Shown here piece by piece: positions 53,481-61,590 of a stretch of DNA of 64,000 bases (its first letter is position 1; each line of letters starts with the position of its first letter). A model generated the notes under the pieces. That model saw only the letters and a list, made by a program, of their open reading frames with translations, ran no database searches and had not been told where the DNA came from. Source of the DNA: an uncultured Candidatus Melainabacteria bacterium (GTDB lineage: Bacteria > Cyanobacteriota > Vampirovibrionia > Gastranaerophilales > Gastranaerophilaceae). The translations under genes were made by a program, and so were the position numbers. The stretch is taken from contig CAKVLI010000008.1 of assembly GCA_934757155.1 (NCBI GenBank), positions 4,738 to 68,737 on the forward strand, read 5' to 3'.

Positions 53481-54341
53481 ATGGCAGAAAATAATCAAAA
53501 TAAAAATGTTTTTAATGAAAATGATACGTTAGACATAAACGAACTGGCGGCTCTTAATGACGATATCTCGCCAGAATTTATTGAACAACTCCAAAATCAG
53601 GTATCGCAGTCTGCTAACAAATTTAATGGTGTAAAGACTGTAGAAGCTCCAAAAAGCGATGCAGACTTGTTTGAAGAAGTTGCTTCCCAAACTGATGTTC
53701 AACCAGCAGAGCAAAATGAAACGTCACCAACTCCACAAGAGCAGGAAGCGCCTAAGGTTGAACACAAACCTAAGATTGACATCGACAATAATATTGATGA
53801 CAATTTCATCAAAAAATATAAAGCAAAATTAAACAAACAACAATACGGTAACGCAGCAAAAGATGAGGATAATGAGTTAAAATCTCGAGCAAAAGAGACT
53901 TCTCAGAGCGCGTCTCCTGAAGAAATTGGAAATTTGTCCGGCGGAAATATTACCGAAAAACCTGCTACAACCGAACAGATAAATTACAATGATAGTCTGG
54001 ATTTTTTAGACAACAATGTCAAGTATTCAAAATATGTAATTTACATTGACCCTGAAAACACCGATTTTATAGACAGTTTGACTGTAAAAGAGCGTAAAAA
54101 TCTTATCAACAGAATTTTAAGAGAACAGGATGATATTGCAATCACAAAAAGACGTTGGAGTATGATTCAGGCAATTGTTAAACACACTATTATAGCAATA
54201 ATTACGATTGCAATTACAATACCTATTATATATTTCACTATTAATGCGTCACTTGAGGCAACAATAAATAATTACAGAAATTCACAAACTATATTTAAGA
54301 CACTGTACAAAGAACACGGAAAAATCCAAAACAATTACTAA
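53481..54341 (+). CDS. Single-pass membrane protein of unknown function
   Basis: 286 residues. The first 175 are acidic, low-complexity and probably disordered (many Asn, Gln, Glu, Pro). A folded-looking stretch (YVIYIDPENTDFIDSLTVKERKN) precedes one membrane helix (about 231-252, HTIIAIITIAITIPIIYFTI) and a short tail. No domain recognised. Overlaps the convergent gene by 4 bp. Confidence 0.6.
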   Translation: MAENNQNKNVFNENDTLDINELAALNDDISPEFIEQLQNQVSQSANKFNGVKTVEAPKSDADLFEEVASQTDVQPAEQNETSPTPQEQEAPKVEHKPKIDIDNNIDDNFIKKYKAKLNKQQYGNAAKDEDNELKSRAKETSQSASPEEIGNLSGGNITEKPATTEQINYNDSLDFLDNNVKYSKYVIYIDPENTDFIDSLTVKERKNLINRILREQDDIAITKRRWSMIQAIVKHTIIAIITIAITIPIIYFTINASLEATINNYRNSQTIFKTLYKEHGKIQNNY

Positions 54342-55042
54342 GCAGCGCCCTGTTCTTCTTTGCCTAGAAGTGCTCTTGCCACAACAGTTCCAAGCTTATA
54401 TCCAAGAATAGAGGCTGATACAAATGCCAATCCTTTAACAGTTCCAGGTAACATTTCCAAGGAGAATTTGTTAAACAATTTTTTCGTAGAACAGAAGTCG
54501 GTTATTGCATTAAGCTGCTCTTTCTTGAATAATTTTTCATAACCGGCATTACCAACTACAGCTACTTTCTTACCGTTAATAAGTTTTTTACGAGATAGTC
54601 CCAAGAACTCTTTTGCACATTTTTCAGCTGTAAACATTGATGTTAAAGCCATAGCCTCAGTAATACCTGTATCAAGTTTATCTTCAGAGCCAAGAACCTT
54701 CACTCCACTAGTTAAACAAATTATCGGGTTAATATTATCAGCAGTAAATTTAACCACTTTTGCTGTTGTGTTCATTATTTTACTTGTTTTTGACAGATTT
54801 TTAATTGCCTCTTTTGCACCATTTAAAGTTGCGGCAGATTGTGCATTTGACGTCAAAGCTATCTCATTCATAGCTCTAACCCCTTTAAGTACCTGACCTG
54901 CAGCAATGTCGATATTCATAGCACCATAAACAGGATTTTCGTCCATAGCTTCAGCGCCACGAGATGCTCTTCTAACTGAAAATACAGCGTTAGAAGCAAC
55001 TATGGGTGTTAATGCTGCAATTGTCGAAATACCTGATGGCAT
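54338..55042 (-). CDS. Ala/Gly-rich protein of unknown function
   Basis: 234 residues. N-terminal STIAALTPIVASNAVFSV, an amphipathic middle (LNGAKEAIKNLSKTSKIMNTTAKVV), and a hydrophobic C-terminal segment (about 203-226, GTVKGLAFVSASILGYKLGTVV). No catalytic motif. RBS AAAGG. Probably membrane-associated. Confidence 0.58.
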   Translation of the reverse strand: MPSGISTIAALTPIVASNAVFSVRRASRGAEAMDENPVYGAMNIDIAAGQVLKGVRAMNEIALTSNAQSAATLNGAKEAIKNLSKTSKIMNTTAKVVKFTADNINPIICLTSGVKVLGSEDKLDTGITEAMALTSMFTAEKCAKEFLGLSRKKLINGKKVAVVGNAGYEKLFKKEQLNAITDFCSTKKLFNKFSLEMLPGTVKGLAFVSASILGYKLGTVVARALLGKEEQGAA

Positions 55043-55135
55043 AAAATTAACCTTTACACAACTGTTCTATACTACAATTATATAAAGTCATTTTGTTAAA
55101 GAAAATTGCGAAAAAAGAATAAAATGTTACAAAAC

Positions 55136-56479
55136 TTAATTTTCTTCTGTAACTTCCTCAGAAACAGGTGCAGGCTCTTTATAAATTTTCAATTTTGTAA
55201 CTCTTGCTCCATCAACTTCTACAACGGTAAATGTTAGCCCATTAAAAGAAACTGAGTCACCCACAACAGCAATACGGCCTAAAAGTTTAACTACAAGCCC
55301 GGCGATTGTTTCTACATCATCTTCTTCAAATTGAGACTCATTTAAATCAAAGAAATCAACAAGTTCATCAATACGCATCATTGCGTTCGCTATATATGTA
55401 TTTTCGCCGATTTCTTTTATATCAACCTCTTTCTCTTCATCAAATTCGTCTTGAACTTCTCCAATAATTTCCTCTAAAACATCCTCAAGAGTAATAAGTC
55501 CTGAAGTTCCGCCAAATTCATCTATAACTACAGCCATTTGTCCATGAGACTTTTTGAATTCAATAATCAAATTATCAAGAGTCATTGTTTCAGGAACCAA
55601 CATTAACGGTCTTATTAACTTGCTGATAGAGAAGGTTTCTTTGTTCATAGATAAAGAGTACAAGTCCTTAACGTGAATAAAACCTAATATTTTATCAATA
55701 TTTTCCTCATAAACAGGGTATCTGGTATATTGATTTTCCAAAGTAAATTTCGTTAATTCTTCATATGTTATATCACTTGGAATACACATCATATCAGTTC
55801 TCGGAATCATAACTTGTTTTGCCATTAAATCCGAGAACTTAAACATGTTGTGTAACATTTCTGCTTCTGTTTCGTTTAAAACACCTTCATTATAACTTGC
55901 ATCAACAAGCATATCAAGTTCTTCTGTAGAATGAACAAGAGACTCATCAGATGAAACATGGAACGCACAAAGGATTTTATCACCACTAACCATCAACAAC
56001 CAAACGAATGGTTTTAACAGAGTAATAAACATATCCATCGGTGTCGCAACCATAAGGGCGATTGAATCAGTGTGACGAAGAGCAAAGCATTTTGGCAACT
56101 GTTCTCCAAGCAATACGTGAAAATACGTGACCAAAACAAATGATATCGGAACAGCTACAACGTGAGCTGACACCATACCACTTATATAAGGTATAGCTTT
56201 AATTATAGGTTCAATCAATTGAACAATCGTAGATTCGGCAACCCAACCTAATGCGATACTTGCGATTGTAACACCCAACTGAGCTGCCGCAAGCATTTTA
56301 TTTGTTTCTTCTACCAGCTTTAAAGCCTTTTTCGCATTAGAATTACCTTCATTCGAAAGCTGTTCTAAACGAGTTTTTCGAACCTTAACCAAAGCAAATT
56401 CCGCTGCCACAAAGAAACCATTTACAAAAAGTAAAAATACAATTATAAAAATATTAATCAATATGTCCGACAGGTTCAT
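55136..56479 (-). CDS. CorC/HlyC-type CNNM membrane protein with CBS domains
   Basis: 447 residues. CNNM (DUF21) domain with about four helices in the first 190 residues (GFFVAAEFALVKVRKTRLEQL), then a CBS pair (about 205-330: VMIPRTDMMCIPSD, YPVYEENIDKILGFIHVKD, VIDEFGGTSGLITLEDVLEEIIGEVQDE) and a C-terminal CorC_HlyC domain (about 345-430). Such proteins move Mg2+ or related divalent cations. Known annotation 'hemolysin' is misleading. Single gene. Confidence 0.93.
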   Translation of the reverse strand: MNLSDILINIFIIVFLLFVNGFFVAAEFALVKVRKTRLEQLSNEGNSNAKKALKLVEETNKMLAAAQLGVTIASIALGWVAESTIVQLIEPIIKAIPYISGMVSAHVVAVPISFVLVTYFHVLLGEQLPKCFALRHTDSIALMVATPMDMFITLLKPFVWLLMVSGDKILCAFHVSSDESLVHSTEELDMLVDASYNEGVLNETEAEMLHNMFKFSDLMAKQVMIPRTDMMCIPSDITYEELTKFTLENQYTRYPVYEENIDKILGFIHVKDLYSLSMNKETFSISKLIRPLMLVPETMTLDNLIIEFKKSHGQMAVVIDEFGGTSGLITLEDVLEEIIGEVQDEFDEEKEVDIKEIGENTYIANAMMRIDELVDFFDLNESQFEEDDVETIAGLVVKLLGRIAVVGDSVSFNGLTFTVVEVDGARVTKLKIYKEPAPVSEEVTEEN

Positions 56480-56568
56480 ATACTCTCAATTACCTACAAA
56501 ATTACAATAGTAATTTTACAATACATATGAAGATTTTGCAATAATATAGAAAATTTGAGACTAATTTC

Positions 56569-56598
56569 TGGACATTTTTATCCTCATTGTATTATAAT
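56569..56598 (+). promoter_or_regulatory. Promoter TGGACA-18-TATAAT for the DUF3326 gene
   Basis: TGGACA at 56569-56574 (one mismatch to TTGACA), an 18-bp spacer, TATAAT at 56593-56598, then 7 nt to the ATG at 56606. Clearest example in the window of a promoter that should give a leaderless message. Confidence 0.65.
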
Positions 56599-56605
56599 TC
56601 ACTAT

Positions 56606-57553
56606 ATGAAAACAGGCGCTTTTATTGTACCCACAGGCATTGGCGCATCCATTGGAGGATTTGCGGGAGATGCCGGAAAATGGGCACGAAGATTATCTCA
56701 AAAATGTAAACTTATAGTAAATCCAAATGTCGTCAATGCAGCATGTTTTTCTGCTATCAATGACAATATGCTCTATGTGGAAGGATATTCACTTGATAAA
56801 TTCTTTCAAGGTAAGTGTTCATTAATAGAAGCTGAATCTAATAAAATTGGGGTAATCTTTGACAAAGAAATCCCGCAAGATGTTTTGAATGTGCATATAA
56901 ATACCATAAATGCAGTAAAAACTGTTTATGATATTGATATTCCGTTTTATGAAATTACGGATGAAAATGTTGGAGTTGAATTTTTTGTTGACAAATCCGG
57001 CGCATCAATGGGAAATATCAAAAACTTAAATACACTAAAGATTGCTGCTGAAAAATTGTTAAACAAAGGAGCAAACGCAATCGCTCTCGTATGTCGTTTT
57101 CCTGAAGAACAGGGAGATAACTACGCACAAGGTATCGGGGTCGATCCGGTAGGAGGAGTTGAGGCAATTTTATCCCATTACATTTCCAAAGAGTTTGGCA
57201 TCCCGTGCGCACACGCACCTGCGTTTGATGATTATACAATTCATTCGGAAATTGTAGACTCAAGATGCTCTGCTGAATACATTACACCAACATTTTTACC
57301 CTGCATTTTGCTTGGGCTAAATAACGCACCTCTAATACAAGCCGCAAAAACAGGATTAACAATAGATGACTTGGATTTTCTTGCTTTACCATACAATGCA
57401 TTGGGTGGAATACCGGCTATAGAAGCAAATGAGAGAGGAGTTCCAATTTATGCAGTTAGAGAAAATGTTTCTGTATTGAATGTAACACCGGAGATTTTTT
57501 CCATAAACTGTCATGTCATAGGTACTTACCAAGAATTGATAGATATTATCTAA
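56606..57553 (+). CDS. DUF3326 family protein
   Basis: 315 residues from the ATG at 56606; the frame is open 17 codons further upstream, but those codons cover the promoter. N-terminus AFIVPTGIGASIGGFAGDAGK, then NPNVVNAACFS, GASMGNIKNLNTLK, FPEEQGDNYAQGIGVDPVGGVEA and LPYNALGGIPAIEANERGVPI. The family is shared by cyanobacteria and plants and has no known function. It has its own promoter and terminator. Confidence 0.85.
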   Translation: MKTGAFIVPTGIGASIGGFAGDAGKWARRLSQKCKLIVNPNVVNAACFSAINDNMLYVEGYSLDKFFQGKCSLIEAESNKIGVIFDKEIPQDVLNVHINTINAVKTVYDIDIPFYEITDENVGVEFFVDKSGASMGNIKNLNTLKIAAEKLLNKGANAIALVCRFPEEQGDNYAQGIGVDPVGGVEAILSHYISKEFGIPCAHAPAFDDYTIHSEIVDSRCSAEYITPTFLPCILLGLNNAPLIQAAKTGLTIDDLDFLALPYNALGGIPAIEANERGVPIYAVRENVSVLNVTPEIFSINCHVIGTYQELIDII

Positions 57554-57560
57554 CAAAAAA

Positions 57561-57588
57561 AAGAGCCACTTTCGTGACTCTTTTTTTT
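57561..57588. terminator. Bidirectional terminator
   Basis: GAGCCAC-TTTC-GTGACTC stem (one mismatch), flanked by A-run on the left and T-run on the right, between the ends of the DUF3326 and trigger factor genes. Confidence 0.8.
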
Positions 57589-57601
57589 ATAATCCGTATA
57601 A

Positions 57602-58894
57602 CTATTTCAAATTAACAGTGTTGTTTTCACTCAAGAATTGAGTTACTTTTTCGTTCAATGCTTGTTGTGATAAAGCGTTGAACACTCCTGGTGTTTGAGA
57701 TAATTGCTTAATCATAGTAGGTGTATCAATTTGATACATTCTGCTTAATTCAGCAAGTTTAGCGCCAAAATCAGCTTGAGAAACTTCAATTTTTTCTTCT
57801 CTTGCAATTTTATCGATAACTAAAGAATTCTTAACTCTAACTGCAGCATCTTCTTTAAGGCTGTTCATGATTTCATCATAACCTTGAGCTTCTAGAGCTT
57901 GTTCCCAAGTGAAGCCTTGCATTTGCAATTTTTGTTTATATTCTTCAACCAATTGGTCAGCTTCTCTGTCAATCATAGATTGTTGAATATCAACTTTAGC
58001 ACCTTCAACAACTTTTTCAAAAATAGCTTTTTCAGAATTTGTTCTGTCAATATCTGCCTTTTGATTATCTAAGTATGATTGAATATCAGCTTTCAGGTCA
58101 TCAACAGTCTTGAACGGTCCAACTTTTTGAGCAAATTCATCAGTAAGTTCAGGAAGAACCTTTGTTTTGATTTCATTAATTTTGCATTTGAATACAGCTG
58201 GTTGTCCGGCTAATTTCTTTTCGTGGTATTCTTCAGGGAAAGTCACATTGATTTCAAACTCTTCTCCAACAGGTTTTCCAACTAATTGTTCAGCAAAACC
58301 AGGGATAAAGCTTGAATGTGCTAAATCTAATGAATAGTTTTTAGCATCACCGTGTTCAATTTTTTCGCCGTTAGAAAAACCTTCGAAATCGAATACAACG
58401 ATATCGTTAGCTTCAGAATTTCTATCCTTCACAACAACCGTTGTTGCGTGTTGTTCAAGAAGTCCATCCAAAGATTTTTGGAAAGCGTCTTCCGGAGTTT
58501 TGTAACCATCTACATCGATTTTCAAACCTTTGTATTCACCCAAAGTAACCTCAGGTCTTAATTCTAACTTAGCAGAAATTTTAAGGTCTTCCCCAACATT
58601 GAACATATAAGATTCGACATACGGCTGCGCTACAACATCAAAATTATTTTCTCTGATAACATCTGAAAAAATTCTTGGAAGAGCTGAATCTAAAGCTTCG
58701 TGCTTAATTCTTTCTTCACCGATGTTTTGTTCAACAATGTTTCTAGGAGCTTTACCTTTTCTAAATCCCGGAATATTAACATATTGTGCTAGTTTTTTAG
58801 CAGCTGCATTATAAAAGTCCACAGCATCTTTTGCCGGAATTTCTATATCAACTTTAACCACATTTTCAGGGAGTTTTTCAATTTTTGTTTCCAT
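57602..58894 (-). CDS. tig: Trigger factor
   Basis: 430 residues. N-terminal ribosome-binding domain with GFRKGKAPRNIVEQ (about 41-54), FKBP-type PPIase domain (about 150-240, DIVVFDFEGFSNGE), and a helical C-terminal arm. It is the ribosome-bound chaperone for nascent chains. RBS GAGGA. clpP and clpX do not follow, unlike in many bacteria. Confidence 0.95.
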   Translation of the reverse strand: METKIEKLPENVVKVDIEIPAKDAVDFYNAAAKKLAQYVNIPGFRKGKAPRNIVEQNIGEERIKHEALDSALPRIFSDVIRENNFDVVAQPYVESYMFNVGEDLKISAKLELRPEVTLGEYKGLKIDVDGYKTPEDAFQKSLDGLLEQHATTVVVKDRNSEANDIVVFDFEGFSNGEKIEHGDAKNYSLDLAHSSFIPGFAEQLVGKPVGEEFEINVTFPEEYHEKKLAGQPAVFKCKINEIKTKVLPELTDEFAQKVGPFKTVDDLKADIQSYLDNQKADIDRTNSEKAIFEKVVEGAKVDIQQSMIDREADQLVEEYKQKLQMQGFTWEQALEAQGYDEIMNSLKEDAAVRVKNSLVIDKIAREEKIEVSQADFGAKLAELSRMYQIDTPTMIKQLSQTPGVFNALSQQALNEKVTQFLSENNTVNLK

Positions 58895-58960
58895 AGTAAT
58901 ATCCTCTTTCTATTTAACCCTACTCTTACGCTACTATAAACAGAGGAATTTTGCAAGAAT

Positions 58961-58992
58961 AATGGGGCGGAGCCTAAAGGCTCCGCCCCATT
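58961..58992. terminator. Strong GC-rich terminator
   Basis: 14-bp perfect stem (58961-58974 with 58979-58992) with a TAAA loop and T's on both sides. It ends the minus-strand response-regulator gene at 59011. Confidence 0.9.
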
Positions 58993-59010
58993 TTAATCAT
59001 ATAACTAAAA

Positions 59011-59697
59011 CTAAACAAGACCTTCTTTTACCGCTTTTACAGCAGCTTGAACTCTGTCATTCACACACATTTTTTGCAATATTGAACACACATGAGCTTT
59101 TGCAGTATGCACACTAACGATTAATTCTTTTGCAATTTCAGTATTACTCTTGCCTTCAACCAAATGTTTTAAAACTTCGTATTCACGTTCTGTCAAAGGA
59201 ATTCTACCTTCTTCAGATGATTTATCTTTTAATATTCCCAGGGTTTCCTGTTTTGGGAATGAATCCAAAACTTTCCTTGCTATAACAGGATCTAACCAAC
59301 AAACGCCTTCTACGACATCTCTGATTACATCTGCCAATTTTGCAGGGTCAATATCTTTCAAGCAATAAGCCATTGCGCCGGATGAAAGAGCTGCAATAAC
59401 TTCCTCTTCTCTGTCGTGAGAAGTTAAAGCGATTACCTTAATATCCTTGTTCATTTCTTTAATTTTAACAGTTGCTTCAATGCCGTTCATACCTGCAAGA
59501 CCTAAGTCCATAAGAACAATATTCGGAGTATAGCGTTCAATGAGTGCCAAACCGTCAAGAGCATTATCACTTTCAGCTACAACTTTAATGTCATCATTTG
59601 CATTAAGCGCGCATCTCAAACCTACTCTTGTAAGTTTAAAATCCTCAATTATAATCACGCTTATAACTTTCTTTTCAGTTTCCAATGCAGTACTCAT
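59011..59697 (-). CDS. NarL/LuxR-family response regulator
   Basis: 228 residues from the ATG at 59697 (AAAGGAG 6 nt upstream). Receiver with acidic pair Glu18-Asp19 and phospho-acceptor Asp64 in LMDLGLAGMNG, Lys in LKDIDPAK; then a LuxR helix-turn-helix (LTEREYEVLKHLVEGKSNTEIAKELIVSVHTAKAHV split, about 160-205). A single gene without a kinase neighbour, i.e. an orphan regulator. It cannot be the kinase partner of the gene at 18186 on sequence grounds. Confidence 0.93.
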   Translation of the reverse strand: MSTALETEKKVISVIIIEDFKLTRVGLRCALNANDDIKVVAESDNALDGLALIERYTPNIVLMDLGLAGMNGIEATVKIKEMNKDIKVIALTSHDREEEVIAALSSGAMAYCLKDIDPAKLADVIRDVVEGVCWLDPVIARKVLDSFPKQETLGILKDKSSEEGRIPLTEREYEVLKHLVEGKSNTEIAKELIVSVHTAKAHVCSILQKMCVNDRVQAAVKAVKEGLV

Positions 59698-59795
59698 TAC
59701 CATCTCCTTTAATCTAATAACCTACAAGACTATTAAATAATGGTAAAGTTTTACTGTATATTAGCCACCTCTCTGATATTTATTACACAACAGAC

Positions 59796-61064
59796 CTAAC
59801 CGCGTTCGGCAATTAAGTCTATAACCTCTTCAACTGAATAGTTGTTATGAGTAATAAAGAAGCGCTTTTGAGTCTTTTCAATAACATAGTCTAATGAATT
59901 ACCGTCAAGAAACAAATTCGTGTACGGTTTTAACATTATAGACGGTACCACAATATAATCCGCTTCGATATCTTTCACCGTATTAATCAAATCCTCAGAG
60001 GTAATCAACCCGGCTACCGTAATATTTTTTCCCCAATAAGTTGATTTTACAGGATTAACAGTTACTGTCAAATTTTCAATTTTATTCAGTTTTTCAGCTA
60101 TATATTCAAACGCTGACTTTGCTGCAACAGAACAAGCAAACGCAATCTTTAGTAGAGAATTGATTTTCTTGGGAAGCTTAAACGTATCAAAATCGTCCAT
60201 CAAAGACCTCAAAGAACCGACTCCGTCATCCAATTGAGAGAAGTTTCCATAATATTCAGCTGCAGGAATATCATAACCCGCCAACAAGAAGAATTCATCT
60301 GAACAATAAACATTAGGGAACTTTGATGAAATATCAATTGTTTCTTGAGCCACCTTTTTATCCACTGTTCTTAGTTCTTTCGACCTAAATTGTGTTATTC
60401 CGACAGGCACAATCGCAACGGACAAAAGAACATCCCCAAGACTATGTAAATCCTTTAGTGTTCTTGCAAGCTCTTTGCCATCATTATAATCAGGACAAAG
60501 TACAATTTGCGCGTGAAAAGGAATTTCATTATCTTTAAACCATCTTAAATTATCCATAATTTTTGCTGCATTCGGATTTCTGAGCATTTTAACGCGCAAT
60601 TCAGGATTAGTGGTATGCACCGATATGTAAAACGGACCTAAATGCATTTTGGAAATTCGTTCTTTGTCTTTATCCGTTAGATTTGTTGTTGTAATATACG
60701 TGCCTTGTAAGTATGAAAGCCTATAGTCATCGTCTTTGACATACAAAGTATCTCTTAAACCTTTTGGCTGCTGAGCTACAAAGCAAAAAATACAATTATT
60801 TAGACATGGTTTTACTCTATCAAAAACCGCACTTTCAAAAATTATCCCTAAATCCTCGTCATAATCTTTCTCTAGCTCAATTTCTTCAATTTCACCATTA
60901 ACTTTTTTAATTTCTAAAGTTAAAAGCTCACTTTTGCAGAGATAATTGTAATCAATCATATCCTGCAATTTTTCACCATCTATAGAAAGAAGTTCATCAC
61001 CTGCCTCTAATTCAAGCTCTTCCGCGATAGAATCGGGAGTTGTTCCGCTAATTATTGCCGGCAC
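59796..61064 (-). CDS. DUF512 radical SAM protein with PDZ-like N-terminus
   Basis: 422 residues. I take the GTG at 61064 as start, with GGAGGG 8 nt upstream. The N-terminal 50 residues (VPAIISGTTPDSIAEELELEAGDELLSIDG across several motifs) form a PDZ-like fold; CLNNCIFCFVAQQP (about 86-99) carries the radical-SAM C-x3-C-x2-C cluster; the C-terminal DUF512 contains FFLLAGYDIPAAEYYG. Substrate unknown. The start overlaps the PadR gene by 17 bp, so the two are coupled. Confidence 0.88.
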   Translation of the reverse strand: MPAIISGTTPDSIAEELELEAGDELLSIDGEKLQDMIDYNYLCKSELLTLEIKKVNGEIEEIELEKDYDEDLGIIFESAVFDRVKPCLNNCIFCFVAQQPKGLRDTLYVKDDDYRLSYLQGTYITTTNLTDKDKERISKMHLGPFYISVHTTNPELRVKMLRNPNAAKIMDNLRWFKDNEIPFHAQIVLCPDYNDGKELARTLKDLHSLGDVLLSVAIVPVGITQFRSKELRTVDKKVAQETIDISSKFPNVYCSDEFFLLAGYDIPAAEYYGNFSQLDDGVGSLRSLMDDFDTFKLPKKINSLLKIAFACSVAAKSAFEYIAEKLNKIENLTVTVNPVKSTYWGKNITVAGLITSEDLINTVKDIEADYIVVPSIMLKPYTNLFLDGNSLDYVIEKTQKRFFITHNNYSVEEVIDLIAERG

Positions 61065-61560
61065 GTTCCAGACCCTCCAACAGAGAAATAAAGTTTTTGT
61101 ATTCACAAATCAGGTTATCTAATACCATTTTCGGGTAAAAATCGATGTCTTTTGCTTCCAACATACGCTTGGCATCAAACATTACTTCTTCACATTTCAT
61201 TTTCAAAAGTCCAAACAGTTGTTTTCTCTCACCTGCATCCAATATTTCAGCACAAGCAAGCTTAACACGTGCCTTTGTCAAAAACTGCACCGGATTTTCT
61301 TGCGGTTGTTCAAGCAATAAAGCTTTTAAATTGTCAACTCCCTCTCTAGTTATTGAATAAAAAGTAGAAGGTCTTCCACCAGAAGTCATTGATTTTCTGG
61401 TTTTTACGCAACCCGCAGCTTCTATACGTCTGAGCGCGGGCTTGATTGTACCGTAACTTGGAATCATTAAAACAGAAAACTCTTTACGGATTTCTTTAGA
61501 AATTCCGTACATTGTTAAAACTTTTTTGCTAAGTTCGTGTAAAATTAATAATTCTATCAT
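61048..61560 (-). CDS. PadR-like transcriptional regulator
   Basis: 170 residues. N-terminal winged helix (LLILHELSKKVLTMYGISKEI, YGTIKPALRRIEAAGCVKTRK, GRPSTFYSITREG) with a helical C-terminal dimerisation part, as in PadR. A TATAAT lies 6 nt before the ATG with no RBS, so the message may be leaderless. Its tail overlaps the radical SAM gene, which it may regulate. Confidence 0.85.
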   Translation of the reverse strand: MIELLILHELSKKVLTMYGISKEIRKEFSVLMIPSYGTIKPALRRIEAAGCVKTRKSMTSGGRPSTFYSITREGVDNLKALLLEQPQENPVQFLTKARVKLACAEILDAGERKQLFGLLKMKCEEVMFDAKRMLEAKDIDFYPKMVLDNLICEYKNFISLLEGLERAGNN

Positions 61561-61566
61561 ATTTGA

Positions 61567-61572
61567 ATTATA
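61567..61572 (-). promoter_or_regulatory. -10 element TATAAT, 6 nt before the PadR gene
   Basis: Minus-strand TATAAT-TCAAAT-ATG, same arrangement as purB, dxr and the glycosyltransferase. Confidence 0.5.
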
Positions 61573-61590
61573 CCATATTAATCTACCATA

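Noticed and set aside
56555..56605. 17-codon N-terminal extension of the DUF3326 protein
   Set aside because: Those codons contain the promoter elements; the family begins at the MKTGAF methionine.
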